Shown here: in pieces, positions 26,176 through 38,761 of the stretch
Numbering within the stretch: position 1 is the first letter of the stretch
Layout of the letters: the number at the start of each line of letters is the position of its first letter
NCBI GenBank assembly: GCA_032622095.1
Contig: CP136061.1
Coordinates: 129,840,754-129,904,753, forward strand
Reading direction: 5' to 3'
Length of the DNA: 64,000 nucleotides
DNA from: Siphonodentalium dalli
Taxonomy: Eukaryota > Mollusca > Scaphopoda > Gadilida > Siphonodentaliidae
Program-made: the position numbers and the translations under genes
Notes under the pieces: generated by a model
The model's database searches: none
The model's input: only the letters and a program-made list of their open reading frames with translations
Told to the model about the DNA's origin: nothing

Positions 26176-26808
26176 ATGTCATCAGTTGCAGGCATCGACA
26201 TGAAAGGGGGACTTTTTGGTTTCCTCATAGATTCAGCGTTTACGTTCAGTGATCAGGATATTTCACAATCGCATGGGAAAATAACCAGGTCGTGTGTCTC
26301 AACAAATCTCGAGTACCTTGCTTCAATTCGAGCGAACGCCACAGATGATTTCAATGTGAATGGCACGGATGTCGACCTTGATGACTATGATTCCTACCAA
26401 GCTCAACTGAGGGGTCACAATGTCAGCAGTTCCATTCTGTTTTCTGTGGGGTGTGATGCAGCGACAGATTCGAAAGACAAGAAAGGAATCAAGCGAGCAT
26501 GTGCCGAAGCCGTTCTGCCCCCAAATAAGAGACCGGTAGTGAACAGTTTAAGGAACAAATCAAAAGAATATTGCGTTTTCTGCAAACACAGTAAAAAGCC
26601 AGCACGGTTGTACAAAAGTCACCTGGTAAAAGACGACAATGATGTAGTTACCTGTCCCATTCTCCGACGGTACAAGTGCCCTCTATGTGGTGTTTCTGGT
26701 GACAAAGCTCACACGATCAAGTATTGTCCATCATACGACGGGATATCCATGAGCGTTGCCGTAGCCAGGAGAAGAAAGTTCGACAGCAAGAGAGTCAGAT
26801 CTTCATAA
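26176..26808 (+). CDS. nanos: Nanos homolog, copy 9
   Basis: Consensus protein. A 17-bp deletion in the spacer (at about 24680) shortens the unit to 2965 bp. The deletion is unique in the array. It is far upstream of the promoter and leaves the CCAAT and TATA boxes untouched. Confidence 0.97.
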   Translation: MSSVAGIDMKGGLFGFLIDSAFTFSDQDISQSHGKITRSCVSTNLEYLASIRANATDDFNVNGTDVDLDDYDSYQAQLRGHNVSSSILFSVGCDAATDSKDKKGIKRACAEAVLPPNKRPVVNSLRNKSKEYCVFCKHSKKPARLYKSHLVKDDNDVVTCPILRRYKCPLCGVSGDKAHTIKYCPSYDGISMSVAVARRRKFDSKRVRSS

Positions 26809-29157
26809 GCTGCAAGCCAGATTAGCACACGCTATGTGTCTAAATGCCCGTTTTGTTTAAATATTATTCAATTGTTATATATGCCTTTAATTTATGTTGG
26901 TGCGCATGGAAATTTGAAACATGCGCACAATTTGTATTGTATAAATAAACAATTTGTAATGAATTATATGCAAAGAAGCTTTTACATATTAGGCAATAAA
27001 CTTATGTATAACAAATATCCTTTTCGTATCTATATATAAACAAATGGGCGGTCTCTTGGTGCTTGCATTTTTTGTACCTCGTTCCTGTCGTGTTGTGTAG
27101 ATATTTCTGAAATTGTAGCTGTCAAATGTCAAAATCTAGTGATTATTGTGCGAATGGGTGGTTTCGCCTACTTGTCTAATGTCTTGTTCTTTGAACACAC
27201 AGAAAGAAATCGCATGCAACAATTCCAATCCCGCTTTCTATAAGCCATATATCAGTCCATCGTCAAAGCTTCAATGGAAGACTCGCGTAGCAGGGTTGCG
27301 AGTACAAATGCCCCACTGAAGCATAACAGTACGATGATAAAACAAAATCGTTTCATGCAAGACTTGTGGTGATCGCTGGTCGGAGAAGGCCGGCGCTTCA
27401 GATTGAATTTTTTTTTTTTTTGGTACAAATTTCCCAATGTATCCATTTTGTGATCACTATTTTAACTATAACTCTAAATCCGTGTCTTTGGTTCAGTTCA
27501 AGATACAAACCACAATGAACTGTCAGGTTTAAATGAGGTAGTAATCAACGATTTCTGGCCATTTTCACAATGTTGAGTGGTTACTGTACTACAACATTCT
27601 GCTGTACCACGGTCATTGACAAACAGCACACAATAGACAGAAATGGACTAAGCATTCAACTGTCTGTACTTTGACTGGACTGTCACATCATAAATTGTAT
27701 TATCTCCCTTGGACTGTCCATGCAATGCACCAATTTTTAACCATTGTTTGGCCGAAAGTAGCCGTCTTCGGTCCCATAGTTAACCATGACAGAGCGAGTG
27801 TCAGTCTATGGTCACCTTGTGAGCAGATATAGAACCTAGATAGATGTAAGATGATATAAAAACTAAAGAAAAATTATCGTATCAATTTTGAATTTTTTTT
27901 TTGGAACTGCAGAAGACTGTTTTGAAGGGAGATAAATCAATCTCTTTTCCGGTGTATTACCACATAGAGCTGGTCCACACCATGCAGATACGAAACACAT
28001 ACTTCGCAAGTCAAACATCATCCTATTTTGTGAACTATGGTACCTTTATAAAATAATTAAACCATTAAAACAGTACTCACATTAATAACAAATGTCAAAC
28101 TGACAGTTACAGCCCTTATATGCTTAAAATCCTATTTTTCAGCCCTCCTACAAACCCATGAAATCGTGTATGGATACTTGAACTAAAACGCATAATATTG
28201 TCGATGACAGTGTTGTCGTGCAACAACGTGCTTATGTAGCCTAAATTGTTTATTTCAGATGGTTGGAACTAATATTTTGCCTCAATTTCGGTATGTTTGT
28301 TCTGTCAGACACATGCCCCTCGTTTCGAATTTACAAAACACCATATTTCCACCACGTTGTTTGGCGATATTTGACCAATTTAAACAATGGCAAAGCGAAT
28401 GGCAGAAAATTATCATACCATCGCCCGTTAGAACTATGCTGGCGTTAACCTATATGGGAATCAGAAATAAACCCATCACAGTGGTTGGCTCTCAAGGCCA
28501 TTTCCTTCAGAAATAATGCACCGGTCAAGCAGCCGTCAGAAGAGTTATAAATGCGGATTCTATAGTTTCCCTACACACACTCAAGAAGCGCAGCTCTAAT
28601 TATTGAGTTACAGTTAACCATGCATATGGCAATATAAAGTATAACCTTATATACGTCGAACGTCTGCGCGTGCCAGGGAATACCCAAAACAAATGTGTGT
28701 CATAAATCTAACTCAGAACCGAAAGCAGTCAGTTTAATTTTTCAGTAATATATTGATACGCTTAACAACTTATGCATCTATACAATTCGCTTGTTTAGTT
28801 GACATTATACTCAATTTTACACCGCGCACAGTGAACCGAGTTATACTCCAAATTCACGGAGCAAGTGGGAAGCGCCGATGCGTGTTGTGATACGAATTTG
28901 AATGCAACGCAAAGTAAACACTTCGTTGCCACTCGAAAACTGTGTTGTAGTACTCGAAAGATTGCCGAGCCAATCAAATAGCGTTGATTGGGCCGAACAG
29001 AGGCCACTACGTTCTTGTAAAAACACCCCCTTCCAGACCCCGTGCAAGTATATAAATCCAGATTGGTTTCATATCAAACCATATCTTTCGTTCACTGTCG
29101 CTCGATCGTTCTAAATCAAAACCATTTCAGTCGAACATTATAGAAATTGCCATCATT

Positions 29158-29790
29158 ATGTCATCAGTTGCAGGCATCGACATGAAAGGGGAACTTTTTG
29201 GTTTCCTCATAGATTCAGCGTTTACGTTCAGTGATCAGGATATTTCACAATCGCATGGGAAAATAACCAGGTCGTGTGTCTCAACAAATCTCGAGTACCT
29301 TGCTTCAATTCGAGCGAACGCCACAGATGATTTCAATGTGAATGGCACGGATGTCGACCTTGATGACTATGATTCCTACCAAGCTCAACTGAGGGGTCAC
29401 AATGTCAGCAGTTCCATTCTGTTTTCTGTGGGGTGTGATGCAGCGACAGATTCGAAAGACAAGAAAGGAATCAAGCGAGCATGTGCCGAAGCCGTTCTGC
29501 CCCCAAATAAGAGACCGGTAGTGAACAGTTTAAGGAACAAATCAAAAGAATATTGCGTGTTCTGCAAACACAGTAAAAAGCCAGCACGGTTGTACAAAAG
29601 TCACCTGGTAAAAGACGACAATGATGTAGTTACCTGTCCCATTCTCCGACGGTACAAGTGCCCTCTATGTGGTGTTTCTGGTGACAAAGCTCACACGATC
29701 AAGTATTGTCCATCATACGACAGGATATCCATGAGCGTTGCCGTAGCCAGGAGAAGAAAGTTCGACAGCAAGAGAGTCAGATCTTCATAA
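29158..29790 (+). CDS. nanos: Nanos homolog, copy 10 (G12E, G189R)
   Basis: This is one of two copies with two private amino acid changes. G12E alters the hydrophobic N-terminal stretch, and G189R lies just after finger 2. All zinc ligands are kept. It shares the silent V134 GTG codon with copy 8. Just upstream of its CCAAT box it reads 'gattgccgag' in place of 'gatcgccgag' (about 28960). It is probably functional, but it is the best candidate in the homogenised part of the array for a copy that has begun to diverge. Confidence 0.96.
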   Translation: MSSVAGIDMKGELFGFLIDSAFTFSDQDISQSHGKITRSCVSTNLEYLASIRANATDDFNVNGTDVDLDDYDSYQAQLRGHNVSSSILFSVGCDAATDSKDKKGIKRACAEAVLPPNKRPVVNSLRNKSKEYCVFCKHSKKPARLYKSHLVKDDNDVVTCPILRRYKCPLCGVSGDKAHTIKYCPSYDRISMSVAVARRRKFDSKRVRSS

Positions 29791-32139
29791 GCTGCAAGCC
29801 AGATTAGCACACGCTATGTGTCTAAATGCCCGTTTTGTTTAAATATTATTCAATTGTTATATATGCCGTTAATTTATGTTGGTGCGCATGGAAATTTGAA
29901 ACATGCGCACAATTTGTATTGTATAAATAAACAATTTGTAATGAATTATATGCAAAGAAGCTTTTACATATTAGGCAATAAACTTATGTATAACAAATAT
30001 CCTTTTCGTATCTATATATAAACAAATGGGCGGTCTCTTGGTGCTTGCATTTTTTGTACCTCGTTCCTGTCGTGTCGTGTAGATATTTCTGAAATTGTAG
30101 CTGTCAAATGTCAAAATCTAGTGATTATTGTGCGAATGGGTGGTTTCGCCTACTTGTCTGATGTCTTGTTCTTTGAACACACAGAAAGAAATCGCATGCA
30201 ACAATTCCAATCCCGCTTTCTATAAGCCATATATCAGTCCATCGTCAAAGCTTCAATGGAAGACTCGCGTAGCAGGGTTGCGAGTACAAATGCCCCACTG
30301 AAGCATAACAGTACGATGATAAAACAAAATCGTTTCATGCAAGACTTGTGGTGATCGCTCGTCGGAGAAGGCCGGCGCTTCAGATTGAATTTTTTTTTGT
30401 TTTGGTACAAATTTCCCAATGTATCCATTTTGTGATCACTATTTTAACTATAACTCTAAATCCGTGTCTTTGGTTCAGTTCAAGATACAAACCACAATGA
30501 ACTGTCAGGTTTAAATGAGGTAGTAATCAACGATTTCTGGCCATTTTCACAATGTTGAGTGGTTACTGTACTACAACATTCTGCTGTACCACGGTCATTG
30601 ACAAACAGCACACAATAGACAGAAATGGACTAAGCATTCAACTGTCTGTACTTTGACTGGACTGTCACATCATAAATTGAATTATCTCCCTTGGACTGTC
30701 CATGCAATGCACCAATTTTTAACCATTGTTTGGCCGAAAGTAGCCGTCTTCGGTCCCATAGTTAACCATGACAGAGCGAGTGTCAGTCTATGGTCACCTT
30801 GTAAGCAGATATAGAACCTAGATAGATGTAAGATGATATAAAAACTAAAGAAAAATTATCGTATCAATTTTGAAATTTTTTTTTGGAACTGCAGAAGACT
30901 GTTTTGAAGGGAGATAGATCAATCTCTTTTCCGGTGTATTACCACATAGAGCTGGTCCACACCATGCAGATACGAAACACATACTTCGCAAGTCAAACAT
31001 CATCCTATTTTGTGAACTATGGTACCTTTATAAAATAATTAAACCATTAAAACAGTACTCACATTAATAACAAATGTCAAACTGACAGTTACAGCCCTTA
31101 TATGCTTAAAATCCTATTTTTCAGCCCTCCTACAAACCCATGAAATCGTGTATGGATACTTGAACTAAAACGCATAATATTGTCGATGACAGTGTTGTCG
31201 TGCAACAACGTGCTTATGTAGCCTAAATTGTTTATTTCAGATGGTTGGAACTAATATTTTGCCTCAATTTCGGTATGTTTGTTCTGTCAGACACATGCCC
31301 CTCGTTTCGAATTTACAAAACACCATATTTCCACCACGTTGTTTGGCGATATTTGACCAATTTAAACAATGGCAAAGCGAATGGCAGAAAATTATCATAC
31401 CATCGCCCGTTAGAACTATGCTGGCGTTAACCTATATGGGAATCAGAAATAAACCCATCACAGTGGTTGGCTCTCAAGGCCTTTTCCTTCAGAAATAATG
31501 CACCGGTCAAGCAGCCGTCAGAAGAGTTATAAATGCGGATTCTATAGTTTCCCTACACACACTCAAGAAGCGCAGCTCTAATTATTGAGTTACAGTTAAC
31601 CATGCATATGGCAATATAAAGTATAACCTTATATACGTCGAACGTCTGCGCGTGCCAGGGAATACCCAAAACAAATGTGTGTCATAAATCTAACTCAGAA
31701 CCGAAAGCAGTCAGTTTAATTTTTCAGTAATATATTGATACGCTTAACAACTTATGCATCTATACAATTCGCTTGTTTAGTTGACATTATACTCAATTTT
31801 ACACCGCGCACAGTGAACCGAGTTATACTCCAAATTCACGGAGCAAGTGGGAAGCGCCGATGCGTGTTGTGATACGAATTTGAATGCAACGCAAAGTAAA
31901 CACTTCGTTGCCACTCGAAAACTGTGTTGTAGTACTCGAAAGATCGCCGAGCCAATCAAATAGCGTTGATTGGGCCGAACAGACGCCACTACGTTCTTGT
32001 AAAAACACCCCCTTCCAGACCCCGTGCAAGTATATAAATCCAGATTGGTTTCATATCAAACCATATCTTTCGTTCACTGTCGCTCGATCGTTCTAAATCA
32101 AAACCATTTCAGTCGAACATTATAGAAATTGCCATCATT

Positions 32140-32772
32140 ATGTCATCAGTTGCAGGCATCGACATGAAAGGGGGACTTTTTGGTTTCCTCATAGATTCAG
32201 CGTTTACGTTCAGTGATCAGGATATTTCACAATCGCATGGGAAAATAACCAGGTCGTGTGTCTCAACAAATCTCGAGTACCTTGCTTCAATTCGAGCGAA
32301 CGCCACAGATGATTTCAATGTGAATGGCACGGATGTCGACCTTGATGACTATGATTCCTACCAAGCTCAACTGAGGGGTCACAATGTCAGCAGTTCCATT
32401 CTGTTTTCTGTGGGGTGTGATGCAGCGACAGATTCGAAAGACAAGAAAGGAATCAAGCGAGCATGTGCCGAAGCCGTTCTGCCCCCAAATAAGAGACCGG
32501 TAGTGAACAGTTTAAGGAACAAATCAAAAGAATATTGCGTTTTCTGCAAACACAGTAAAAAGCCAGCACGGTTGTACAAAAGTCACCTGGTAAAAGACGA
32601 CAATGATGTAGTTACCTGTCCCATTCTCCGACGGTACAAGTGCCCTCTATGTGGTGTTTCTGGTGACAAAGCTCACACGATCAAGTATTGTCCATCATAC
32701 GACGGGATATCCATGAGCGTTGCCGTAGCCAGGAGAAGAAAGTTCGACAGCAAGAGAGTCAGATCTTCATAA
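32140..32772 (+). CDS. nanos: Nanos homolog, copy 11
   Basis: Consensus protein. The unit shares 'gtctgatgtc' (30158), 'gtaagcagat' (30801) and 'gaaattttttttt' (30870) with copy 9's unit. Units 8-9 and 10-11 may therefore be a second, older dimer duplication. It is the last unit of the highly homogenised core. Confidence 0.97.
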   Translation: MSSVAGIDMKGGLFGFLIDSAFTFSDQDISQSHGKITRSCVSTNLEYLASIRANATDDFNVNGTDVDLDDYDSYQAQLRGHNVSSSILFSVGCDAATDSKDKKGIKRACAEAVLPPNKRPVVNSLRNKSKEYCVFCKHSKKPARLYKSHLVKDDNDVVTCPILRRYKCPLCGVSGDKAHTIKYCPSYDGISMSVAVARRRKFDSKRVRSS

Positions 32773-34944
32773 GCTGCAAGCCAGATTAGCACACGCTATG
32801 TGTCTAAATGCCCGTTTTGTTTAAATATTATTCAATTGTTATATATGCCTTTAATTTATGTTGGTGCGCATGGAAATTTGAAACATGCGCACAATTTGTA
32901 TTGTATAAATAAACAATTTGTAATGAATTATATGCAAAGAAGCTTTTACATATTAGGCAATAAACTTATGTATAACAAATATCCTTTTCGTATCTATATA
33001 TAAACAAATGGGCGGTCTCTTGGTGCTTGCATTTTTTGTACCTCGTTCCTGTCGTGTCGTGTAGATATTTCTGAAATTGTAGCTGTCAAATGTCAAAATC
33101 TAGTGATTATTGTGCGAATGGGTGGTTTCGCCTACTTGTCTAATGTCTTGTTCTTTGAACAAACAGAAAGAAATCGCATGCAACAATTCCAATCCCGCTT
33201 TCTATAAGCCATACATCAGTCCATCGTCAAAGCTTCAATGGAAGACTCGCGTAGCAGGGTTGCGAGTACAAATGCCCTACTGAAGCATAACAGTACGATG
33301 ATAAAACAAAATCGTTTCATGCAAAACTTGTGGTGATCGCTGGTCGGAGAAGGCCGGCGCTTGAGATCGAATTTTTTTTTTTTTGGTACAAATTTCCCAA
33401 TGTATCCATTTTGTGATCACTATTTTAACTATAACTCTAAATCCGTGTCTTTGGTTCAGTTCAAGATACAAACCACAATGAACTGTCAGGTTTAAATGAG
33501 GTAGTAATCAACGATTTCTGGCCATTTTCCCAATTTTGAGTGGTTACTGTACTACAACATTCTGCTGCACCACGGTCATTGACAAACAGCACACAATAGA
33601 CAGAAATGGACTAAGCATTCAACTGTCTGTACTTTGACTGGACTGTCACATCATAAATTGAATTATCTCCCTTGGACTGTCCATGCAATGCACCAATTTT
33701 TAACCATTGTTTGGCCGAAAGTAGCCGTCTTCGGTCCCATAGTTAACCATGACAGAGCGAGTGTCAGTCTATGGTCACCTTGTGAGCGGATATAGAACCT
33801 AGATAGATGTAAGATGATATAAAAACTAAAGAAAAATTATCGTATCAATTTTGAATTTTTTTTTTGGAACTGCAGAAGACTGTTTTGAAGGGAGATAAAT
33901 CAATCTCTTTTCCGGTGTATTACCACATAGAGCTGGTCCACACCATGCAGATACGAAACACATACTTCGCAAGTCAAACATCATCCTATTTTGTGAACTA
34001 TGGTACCTTTATAAAATAATTAAACCATTAAAACAGTACTCACATTAATAACAAATGTCAAACTGACAGTTACAGCCCTTATATGCTTAAAATCCTATTT
34101 TTCAGCCCTCCTACAAACCCATGAAATCGTGTATGGATACTTGAACTAAAACGCATAATATTGTCGATGACAGTGTTGTCGTGCAACAACGTGCTTATGT
34201 AGCCTAAATTGTTTATTTCAGATGGTTGGAACTAATATTTTGCCTCAATTTCGGTATGTTTGTTCTGTCAGACACATGCCCCTCGTTTCGAATTTACAAA
34301 ACACCATATTTCCACCACGTTGTTTGGCGATATTTGACCAATTTAAGCCCAGAAGCGAACAATGGCAAAGCGAATGGCAGAAAATTATCATACCATCGCC
34401 CGTTAGAACTATGCTGGCGTTAACCTATATGGGAATCAGAAATAAACCCATCACAGTGGTTGGCTCTCAAGGCCTTTTCCTTCAGAAATAATGCACCGGT
34501 CAAGCAGCCGTCAGAAGAGTTATAAATGCGGATTCTATAGTTTCCCTACACACACTCAAGAAGCGCAGCTCTAATTATTGAGTTACAGTTAACCATGCAT
34601 ATGGCAATATAAAGTATAACCTTATATACGTCGAACGTCTGCGCGTGCCAGGGAATACCCAAAACAAATGTGTGTCATAAATCTAACTCAGAACCGAAAG
34701 CAGTCAGTTTAATTTTTCAGTAATATATTGATACGCTTAACAACTTATGCATCTATACAATTCGCTTGTTTAGTTGACATTATACTCAATTTTACACCGC
34801 GCACAGTGAACCGAGTTATACTCCAAATTCACGGAGCAAGTGGGAAGCGCCGATGCATGTTGTGATACGAATTTGAATGCAACGCAAAGTAAACACTTCG
34901 TTGCCACTCGAAAACTGTGTTGTAGTACTCGAAAGATCGCCGAG

Positions 34945-35132
34945 CCAATCAAATAGCGTTGATTAGGCCGAACAGAGGCCACTACGTTCTTGTAAAAACA
35001 CCCCCTTCCAGACCCCGTGCAAGTATATAAATCCAGATTGGTTTCATATCAAACCATATCTTTCGTTCACTGTCGCTCGATCGTTCTAAGTCAAAACCAT
35101 TTCAGTCGAACATTATAGAAATTGCCATCATT
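34945..35132 (+). promoter_or_regulatory. nanos promoter, copy 12: inverted CCAAT lost
   Basis: The forward CCAAT (34945) and the TATA box (35024-35031) are intact. The inverted partner reads TTGATTAGG in place of TTGATTGGG, so the second CCAAT box is destroyed. Copies 14, 15 and 17 and the orphan promoter at 57355 have the same change. Copy 13 keeps both boxes. Confidence 0.75.
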
Positions 35133-35765
35133 ATGTCATCAGTTGCATGCATCGACATGAAAGGGGGACTTTTTGGTTTCCTCATAGATTCAGCGTTTAC
35201 GTTCAGTGATCAGGATATTTCACAATCGCATGGGAAAATAACCAGGTCGTGTGTCTCAACAAATCTCGAGTACCTTGCTTCAATTAGAGCGAACGCCACA
35301 GATGATTTCAATGTGAATGGCACGGATGTCGACCTTGATGACTATGATTCCTACCAAGCTCAACTGAGGGGTCACAATGTCAGCAGTTCCATTCTGTTTT
35401 CTGTGGGGTGTGATGCAGCGACAGATTCGAAAGACAAGAAAGGAATCAAGCGAGCATGTGCCGAAGCCGTTCTGCCCCCAAATAAGAGACCGGTAGTGAA
35501 CAGTTTAAGGAACAAATCAAAAGAATATTGCGTTTTCTGCAAACACAGTAAAAAGCCAGCACGGTTGTACAAAAGTCACCTGGTAAAAGACGACAATGAT
35601 GTAGTTACCTGTCCCATTCTCCGACGGTACAAGTGCCCTCTATGTGGTGTTTCTGGTGACAAAGCTCACACGATCAAGTATTGTCCATCATACGACGGGA
35701 TATCCATGAGCGTTGCCGTAGCCAGGAGAAGAAATTTCGACAGCAAGAGAGTCAGATCTTCATAA
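35133..35765 (+). CDS. nanos: Nanos homolog, copy 12 (G6C, K201N)
   Basis: Two private amino acid changes: G6C at the N terminus and K201N in the basic tail. R52 is encoded by AGA in place of CGA, a silent change shared with copy 13. The fingers are unchanged. The spacer before it has more differences from the core units, marking the start of the diverged end of the array. Confidence 0.96.
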   Translation: MSSVACIDMKGGLFGFLIDSAFTFSDQDISQSHGKITRSCVSTNLEYLASIRANATDDFNVNGTDVDLDDYDSYQAQLRGHNVSSSILFSVGCDAATDSKDKKGIKRACAEAVLPPNKRPVVNSLRNKSKEYCVFCKHSKKPARLYKSHLVKDDNDVVTCPILRRYKCPLCGVSGDKAHTIKYCPSYDGISMSVAVARRRNFDSKRVRSS

Positions 35766-38128
35766 GCTGCAAGCCAGATTAGCACACGCTATGTGTCTAA
35801 ATGCCCGTTTTGTTTAAATATTATTCAATTGTTATATATGCCTTTAATTTATGTTGGTGCGCATGGAAATTTGAAACATGCGCACAATTTGTATTGTATA
35901 AATAAACAATTTGTAATGAATTATATGCAAAGAAGCTTTTACATATTAGGCAATAAACTTATGTATAAAAAATATCCTTTTAGTATCTATATATAAACAA
36001 ATGGGCGGTCTCTTGGTGCTTGCATTTTTTGTACCTCGTTCCTGTCGTGTCGTGTAGATATTTCTGAAATGGTAGCTGTCTAATGTCAAAATCTAGTGAT
36101 TATTGTGCGAATTGGTGGTTTCGCCTACTTGTCTAATGTCTTGTTCTTTGAACACACAGAAAGAAATCGCATGCAACAATTCCAATCCCGCTTTCTATAA
36201 GCCATATATCAGTCCATCGTCAAAGCTTCAATGGAAGACTCGCGTAGCAGGGTTGCGAGTACAAATGCCCTACTGAAGCATAACAGTACGATGATAAAAC
36301 AAAATCGTTTCATGCAAGACTTGTGGTGATCGCTGGTCGGAGAAGGCCGGCGCTTCAGATTGAATTTTTTTTTTTTTTTTGGTACAAATTTCCCAATGTA
36401 TCCATTTTGTGATCACTATTTTAACTATAACTCTAAATCCGTGTCTTTGGTTCAGTTCAAGATACAAACCACAATGTACTGTCAGGTTTGAATGAGGTAG
36501 TAATCAACGATTTCTGGCCATTTTCACAATTTTGAGTGGTTACTGTACTACAACATTCTGCTGTACCACGGTCATTGACAAACAGCACACAATAGACAGA
36601 AATGGACTAAGCATTCAACTGTCTGTACTTTGACTGGACTGTCACATCATAAATTGAATTATCTCCCTTGGACTGTCCATGCAATGCACCAATTTTTAAC
36701 CATTGTTTGGCCGAAAGTAGCCGTCTTCGGTCCCATAGTTAACCATGACAGAGCGAGTGTCAGTCTATGGTCACCTTGTGAGCAGATATAGAACCTAGAT
36801 AGATGTAAGATGATATAAAAACTAAAGAAAAATTATCGTATCAATTTTGAATTTTTTTTTTGGAACTGAAGAAGACTGTTTTGAAGGGAGATAAATCAAT
36901 CTCTTTTCCGGTGTATTACCACATAGAGCTGGCCCACACCATGCAGATACGAAACACATACTTCGCAAGTCAAACATCATCCTATTTTGTGAACTATGGT
37001 ACCTTTATAAAATAATTAAACCATTAAAACAGTACTCACATTAATAACAAATGTCAAACTGACAGTTACAGCCCTTATATGCTTAAAATCCTATTTTTCA
37101 GCCCTCCTACAAACCCATGAAATCGTGTATGGATACTTGAACTAAAACGCATAATATTGTCGATGACAGTGTTGTCGTGCAACAACGTGCTTATGTAGCC
37201 TAAATTGTTTATTTCAGATGGTTGGAACTAATATTTTGCCTCAATTTCGGTATGTTTGTTCTGTCAGACACATGCCCCTCGTTTCGAATTTACAAAACAC
37301 CATATTTCCACCACGTTGTTTGGCGATATTTGACCAATTTAAGCCCAGAAGCGAACAATGGCAAAGCGAATGGCAGAAAATTATCATACCATCGCCCGTT
37401 AGAACTATGCTGGCGTTAACCTATATGGGAATCAGAAATAAACCCATCACAGTGGTTGGCTCTCAAGGCCTTTTCCTTCAGAAATAATGCACCGGTCAAG
37501 CAGCCGTCAGAAGAGTTATAAATGCGGATTCTATAGTTTCCCTACACACACTCAAGAAGCGCAGCTCTAATTATTGAGTTACAGTTAACCATGCATATGG
37601 CAATATAAAGTATAACCTTATATACGTCGAACGTCTGCGCGTGCCAGGGAATACCCAAAACAAATGTGTGTCATAAATCTAACTCAGAACCGAATGCAGT
37701 CAGTTTAATTTTTTAGTAATATATTGATACGCTTAACAACTTATGCATCTATACAATTCGCTTGTTTAGTTGACATTATACTCAATTTTACACCGCGCAC
37801 AGTGAACCGAGTTATACTCCAAATTCACGGAGCAAGTGGGAAGCGCCGATGCGTGTTGTGATACGAATTTGAATGCAACGCAAAGTAAACACTTCGTTGC
37901 CACTCGAAAACTGTGTTGTAGTACTCGAAAGATCGCCGAGCCAATCAAATAGCGTTGATTGGGCCGAACAGAGGCCACTACGTTCTTGTAAAAACACCCC
38001 CTTCCAGACCCCGTGCAAGTATATAAATCCAGATTGGTTTCATATCAAACCATATCTTTCGTTCACTGTCGCTCGATCGTTCTAAATCAAAACCATTTCA
38101 GTCGAACATTATAGAAATTGCCATCATT

Positions 38129-38761
38129 ATGTCATCAGTTGCAGGCATCGACATGAAAGGGGGACTTTTTGGTTTCCTCATAGATTCAGCGTTTACGTTC
38201 AGTGATCAGGATATTTCACAATCGCATGGGAAAATAACCAGGTCGTGTGTCTCAACAAATCTCGAGTACCTTGCTTCAATTAGAGCGAACGCCACAGAGG
38301 ATTTCAATGTGAATGGCACGGATGTCGACCTTGATGACTATGATTCCTACCAAGCTCAACTGAGGGGTCACAATGTCAGCAGTTCCATTCTGTTTTCTGT
38401 GGGGTGTGATGCAGCGACAGATTCGAAAGACAAGAAAGGAATCAAGCGAGCATGTGCCGAAGCCGTTCTGCCCCCAAATAAGAGACCGGTAGTGAACAGT
38501 TTAAGGAACAAATCAAAAGAATATTGCGTTTTCTGCAAACACAGTAAAAAGCCAGCACGGTTGTACAAAAGTCACCTGGTAAAAGACGACAATGATGTAG
38601 TTACCTGTCCCATTCTCCGACGGTACAAGTGCCCTCTATGTGGTGTTTCTGGTGACAAAGCTCACACGATCAAGTATTGTCCATCATACGACGGGATATC
38701 CATGAGCGTTGCCGTAGCCAGGAGAAGAAAGTTCGACAGCAAGAGAGTCAGATCTTCATAA
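38129..38761 (+). CDS. nanos: Nanos homolog, copy 13 (D57E)
   Basis: One conservative private change, D57E, in the acidic stretch, plus the silent R52 AGA shared with copy 12. The promoter keeps both CCAAT boxes. The following 3' UTR has small changes outside the stem-loop ('gctgtgtgtc', 38785; 'ataaaaaatatcc', 38961). Confidence 0.96.
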   Translation: MSSVAGIDMKGGLFGFLIDSAFTFSDQDISQSHGKITRSCVSTNLEYLASIRANATEDFNVNGTDVDLDDYDSYQAQLRGHNVSSSILFSVGCDAATDSKDKKGIKRACAEAVLPPNKRPVVNSLRNKSKEYCVFCKHSKKPARLYKSHLVKDDNDVVTCPILRRYKCPLCGVSGDKAHTIKYCPSYDGISMSVAVARRRKFDSKRVRSS

